From NCBI RefSeq assembly GCF_002262875.1, contig NZ_NKYE01000009.1, positions 1-64,000 on the forward strand: 64,000 bases of DNA. Direction: 5' to 3'. Source of the DNA: Amycolatopsis antarctica (lineage in GTDB: Bacteria > Actinomycetota > Actinomycetes > Mycobacteriales > Pseudonocardiaceae). The notes below the pieces were generated by a model. That model had not been told where the DNA came from. It was given only the letters and a program-made list of their open reading frames with translations, and made no database searches. Below are positions 62,078-64,000 of the stretch, piece by piece; position 1 is the stretch's first letter; each line of letters opens with the position of its first letter. A program made the translations under genes and the position numbers.

Positions 62078-62614
62078 ATGGCAGCTCTGACCACCAGAAG
62101 AACGCTTGTCGGACTGATGACCGGTGCCACGCTGATGGCGGGGGCGCTGGTGCCCGCCGCCGCGAGCGCGCAGGAGGCGCAGGCGATCAATTTCCGGACC
62201 CCGTTCGACTGCGGTCAGGTGTGGAACGCCAACACCCGGACCAACCACAACCCGCAGGCCTCGGTCGACTTCCAGCGCGACGGGGCACAGGGCAAGAACG
62301 TGCACGCGAGCGCCTCGGGCACGGTGAGCACGGTCAAGGACCTGGGGAACACGAGCTACGGCAAGTACATCGTGATCGACCACGGCAGCGGCTGGACCAC
62401 CCTCTACGCGCACCTGGACTCGTTCAACACCAAGGTCGGCGCCAAGGTCACCACCAACAGCATCATCGGCAAGGTCGGCACCACCGGTGGATCGACCGGC
62501 CCCCACCTGCACTACGAACAGCGCTCCGGCGGCACCGTCAAGCGTGTGGTGCTGAACGGGCTGGCCATCAAGTACTACGGCAACACCACCGTCACCAGCA
62601 GCACCGCCTGCTGA
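62078..62614 (+). CDS. Secreted M23-family (LytM) metallopeptidase
   Basis: 178 residues: signal peptide (RRTLVGLMTGATLMAGALVP, cleavage after ASA-QE), then a minimal M23 domain with the zinc ligands in NHNPQASVD and GPHLHYE, plus YAHLD. No accessory domain. Cleaves peptidoglycan cross-links or other Gly-rich peptides outside the cell. The first metal site is NHN...D. Strong terminator after it. Upstream (61993-62010) TTGTAC occurs twice. Confidence 0.88.
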   Translation: MAALTTRRTLVGLMTGATLMAGALVPAAASAQEAQAINFRTPFDCGQVWNANTRTNHNPQASVDFQRDGAQGKNVHASASGTVSTVKDLGNTSYGKYIVIDHGSGWTTLYAHLDSFNTKVGAKVTTNSIIGKVGTTGGSTGPHLHYEQRSGGTVKRVVLNGLAIKYYGNTTVTSSTAC

Positions 62615-62638
62615 CGCGGATTCGGACAGGCTCGGCAC

Positions 62639-62690
62639 GAACGCCTGCCGCCCCGGCGACGCTCCGGCCTCGCCGGGGCGGCAGGCGTTC
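62639..62690. terminator. Strong bidirectional terminator
   Basis: 21-bp perfect stem (arm starts GAACGCCTGCCGCCCCGGCG, 10-nt loop) between the convergent M23 and NB-ARC/TPR genes; it overlaps the latter's stop codon. Confidence 0.9.
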
Positions 62691-64000
62691 AGGCGGGCAG
62701 GGCGGGCGAGCCGGCCGGAGGATCCACCCGCCGCGCGGTGCCCGGCCGCGGACGGCCGGCGAGCTCACCCCAAATGGTGCGGGCCCGTTCGCGGTAGGAA
62801 CGCGAGCGACCTGGCTGGCCGAGGGCCGCGTGCAGCTCGCTCAACCGTTCCGAGACCTCCGCTTCGGAACGGCGGTCGCCGCTGCGCCGGTGCACGCTCA
62901 GCGAGTTCACCAGCAGCAGCTTGGCGTGCGGCAGGTCGCCGCTGCGCAGATAGAGCTCACCGAGGCTCTGGTGCGCGTAACCGACGCAGTGGTCGTCGCC
63001 GAGCTCGGCGAAGATCGCGATCGCCCGGTCGACGTTCTCCCGTGCCGCACCGAGGTTTCCGCGCCGCTGGTGCAGCATCGCCAGCCACTTCAGTGCGTGC
63101 GCCTCCCGATGACGGTCCCCGATGGCCGCGCACAGCTCGTAGGCATCGGTGAACCAGCGGCCCGCCGTGCCGTGGCAGCCCTGGTGCAGCCGGGCGGTGC
63201 CGACGGCGATCCGGGCGGCGGCCTCGCCCGCCCGGTCCCCGGCGCCGGTGAACAGCGCGAGCGCGTGGCAGGCGCGGTCGATGGAACGCTCGTGGTGACC
63301 CTGGAAGCGCAGGGCCGTTGCCACCCCGGACAGGGCGATCGCGGTGCCGCGCTCGTCGCCGATCCGGTGGAACAGCCGTTGCGCCTGTTCGAAGGCGGCC
63401 AGCGAGGCGGCGTAGTCGTCCTGGTAGATGTGCACCTGCCCGAGATTGCGCAGCAGAATCGCCTGCCCGCGCTCGTCCCCCTCCCGCCGGGCGGACTCCA
63501 GTGCCACCGCGTGCGTGTGCAGCCAGTCCTCCTGGTGACTGCGCAGGTCGAAGAACGGGGTGTAGACCCCGGTCAGCCGCCAGGCCAGGTCGTCGATGCG
63601 ATGCCGCGCGGCGAGCGCCACGAGAGCGGTCACGGTGGTTCGTTCGGCGGTGAACCAGTCGGCGGGATCGAGGCGCTCCTCGCCCGCGTCGGCGGGCCGC
63701 CTGCACCCGTCCACCTCGTCCGGAACCACGCCGAAGAACCGCACCGGCAGCCGGGCGCCCATCTCGGCGGCCAGCGAGAGGTAGCCCTCGACGACCCTGC
63801 GCAGGGCGTCATGGTGTTCGCCGGGGTCGTCCAGGGAGGCCCGTTCGACGGCGTAACAGCGAAGCAGGTCGTGCAGCCGGTAACGCGGCTGCCCGGCCAC
63901 GTCGGCACCGACGGGTTCCACCAGGTGCGCGTCGACCAGCGCGTCGAGCACCGCGCCCCCGTCCTGGGCGTCGATCAGCGCGGACACCACCCAGCCGGGG
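62689..64000 (-). CDS. C-terminal part of an NB-ARC/TPR regulator (AfsR/SARP-like), runs off the window
   Basis: At least 433 residues visible, continuing beyond the right edge. The visible start (VVSALIDAQDGGAVLDALVDAHLVEP, YRLHDLLRCYAVERA) is the winged-helix end of an NB-ARC ATPase; about ten tetratricopeptide repeats follow (ALLRNLGQVHIYQDDY, AYELCAAIGDRHREAH, SLGELYLRSGDL). This layout belongs to AfsR/SARP-type and STAND regulators of secondary metabolism. The DNA-binding N-terminus is outside the window. Confidence 0.8.
   Translation of the reverse strand, partial: PGWVVSALIDAQDGGAVLDALVDAHLVEPVGADVAGQPRYRLHDLLRCYAVERASLDDPGEHHDALRRVVEGYLSLAAEMGARLPVRFFGVVPDEVDGCRRPADAGEERLDPADWFTAERTTVTALVALAARHRIDDLAWRLTGVYTPFFDLRSHQEDWLHTHAVALESARREGDERGQAILLRNLGQVHIYQDDYAASLAAFEQAQRLFHRIGDERGTAIALSGVATALRFQGHHERSIDRACHALALFTGAGDRAGEAAARIAVGTARLHQGCHGTAGRWFTDAYELCAAIGDRHREAHALKWLAMLHQRRGNLGAARENVDRAIAIFAELGDDHCVGYAHQSLGELYLRSGDLPHAKLLLVNSLSVHRRSGDRRSEAEVSERLSELHAALGQPGRSRSYRERARTIWGELAGRPRPGTARRVDPPAGSPALPA

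Overview
This is a high-GC actinomycete chromosome segment. The markers are a WhiB regulator, an SsgA/SsgB-family sporulation protein, a GarA-like FHA protein, a lone DUF742 protein, SCO2322-family secreted proteins and DtxR/IdeR-type iron boxes. The repeated palindrome GTCCACwGTGGAC and the gene content suggest Pseudonocardiaceae (an Amycolatopsis-like genus). That placement is inference. Most genes sit in short operons whose stop and start codons overlap (ATGA/GTGA), and strong hairpins separate several units.

Layout. 1-9.6 kb: housekeeping and accessory genes (TIGR04222 membrane protein, GarA-like FHA protein, a broken phosphotriesterase start, a cytoplasmic BtuF-like protein, a secreted GH2/LamG glycosidase, WYL regulator, DUF3048 protein, beta-lactamase-fold hydrolase). 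9.7-16.5 kb: a cobalamin riboswitch followed by six tightly coupled genes: two SCO2322-family secreted proteins, a surface alpha/alpha-toroid protein, and ECF T, A (double ATPase) and S components. 16.5-28.3 kb: iron-siderophore region with two FecCD permease pairs, two lipoprotein receptors, one ATPase, a heterodimeric ABC exporter and three candidate iron boxes. 28.3-36.4 kb: unknown secreted protein, a long gene-poor stretch with palindromes, WhiB, a deleted UvrA-like remnant, LuxR regulator, DesA3-like desaturase with its flavin/2Fe-2S reductase, and a lone DUF742 protein. 36.7-49.2 kb: a drug-type MFS, then a CoA-thioester catabolic island (BadI/EchA20-like crotonase, fused IpdAB-like CoA-transferase-fold protein, CMD-family protein, acyl-CoA ligase, SCP-x-like thiolase, HMG-CoA-synthase-like/DUF35 protein, two paralogous proteins of unknown family, MFS uptake protein, FCD GntR regulator). 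49.4-64 kb: chaplin-like peptide, SsgB-like protein, GntR plus amino-acid permease, AIF-type reductase, a four-gene ACAD/PIG-L/methyltransferase/GT2 operon, GH43-like secreted protein, zinc-ribbon methyltransferase, PucR regulator, DUF3817 protein, secreted M23 protein and the end of an NB-ARC/TPR regulator running off the right edge.

Two systems stand out. First, the riboswitch operon carries, as separate surface proteins, what look like the two building blocks of animal intrinsic factor/transcobalamin (an alpha/alpha barrel and a small beta domain), placed before an ECF importer. I infer a surface B12-capture relay. Second, the catabolic island has GTATAC-centred operator candidates in exactly its three regulated promoter gaps, and it carries two proteins each made of two copies of an unrecognised module of about 115 residues. 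I infer that it degrades a cyclic acid through CoA ring opening, substrate unknown.
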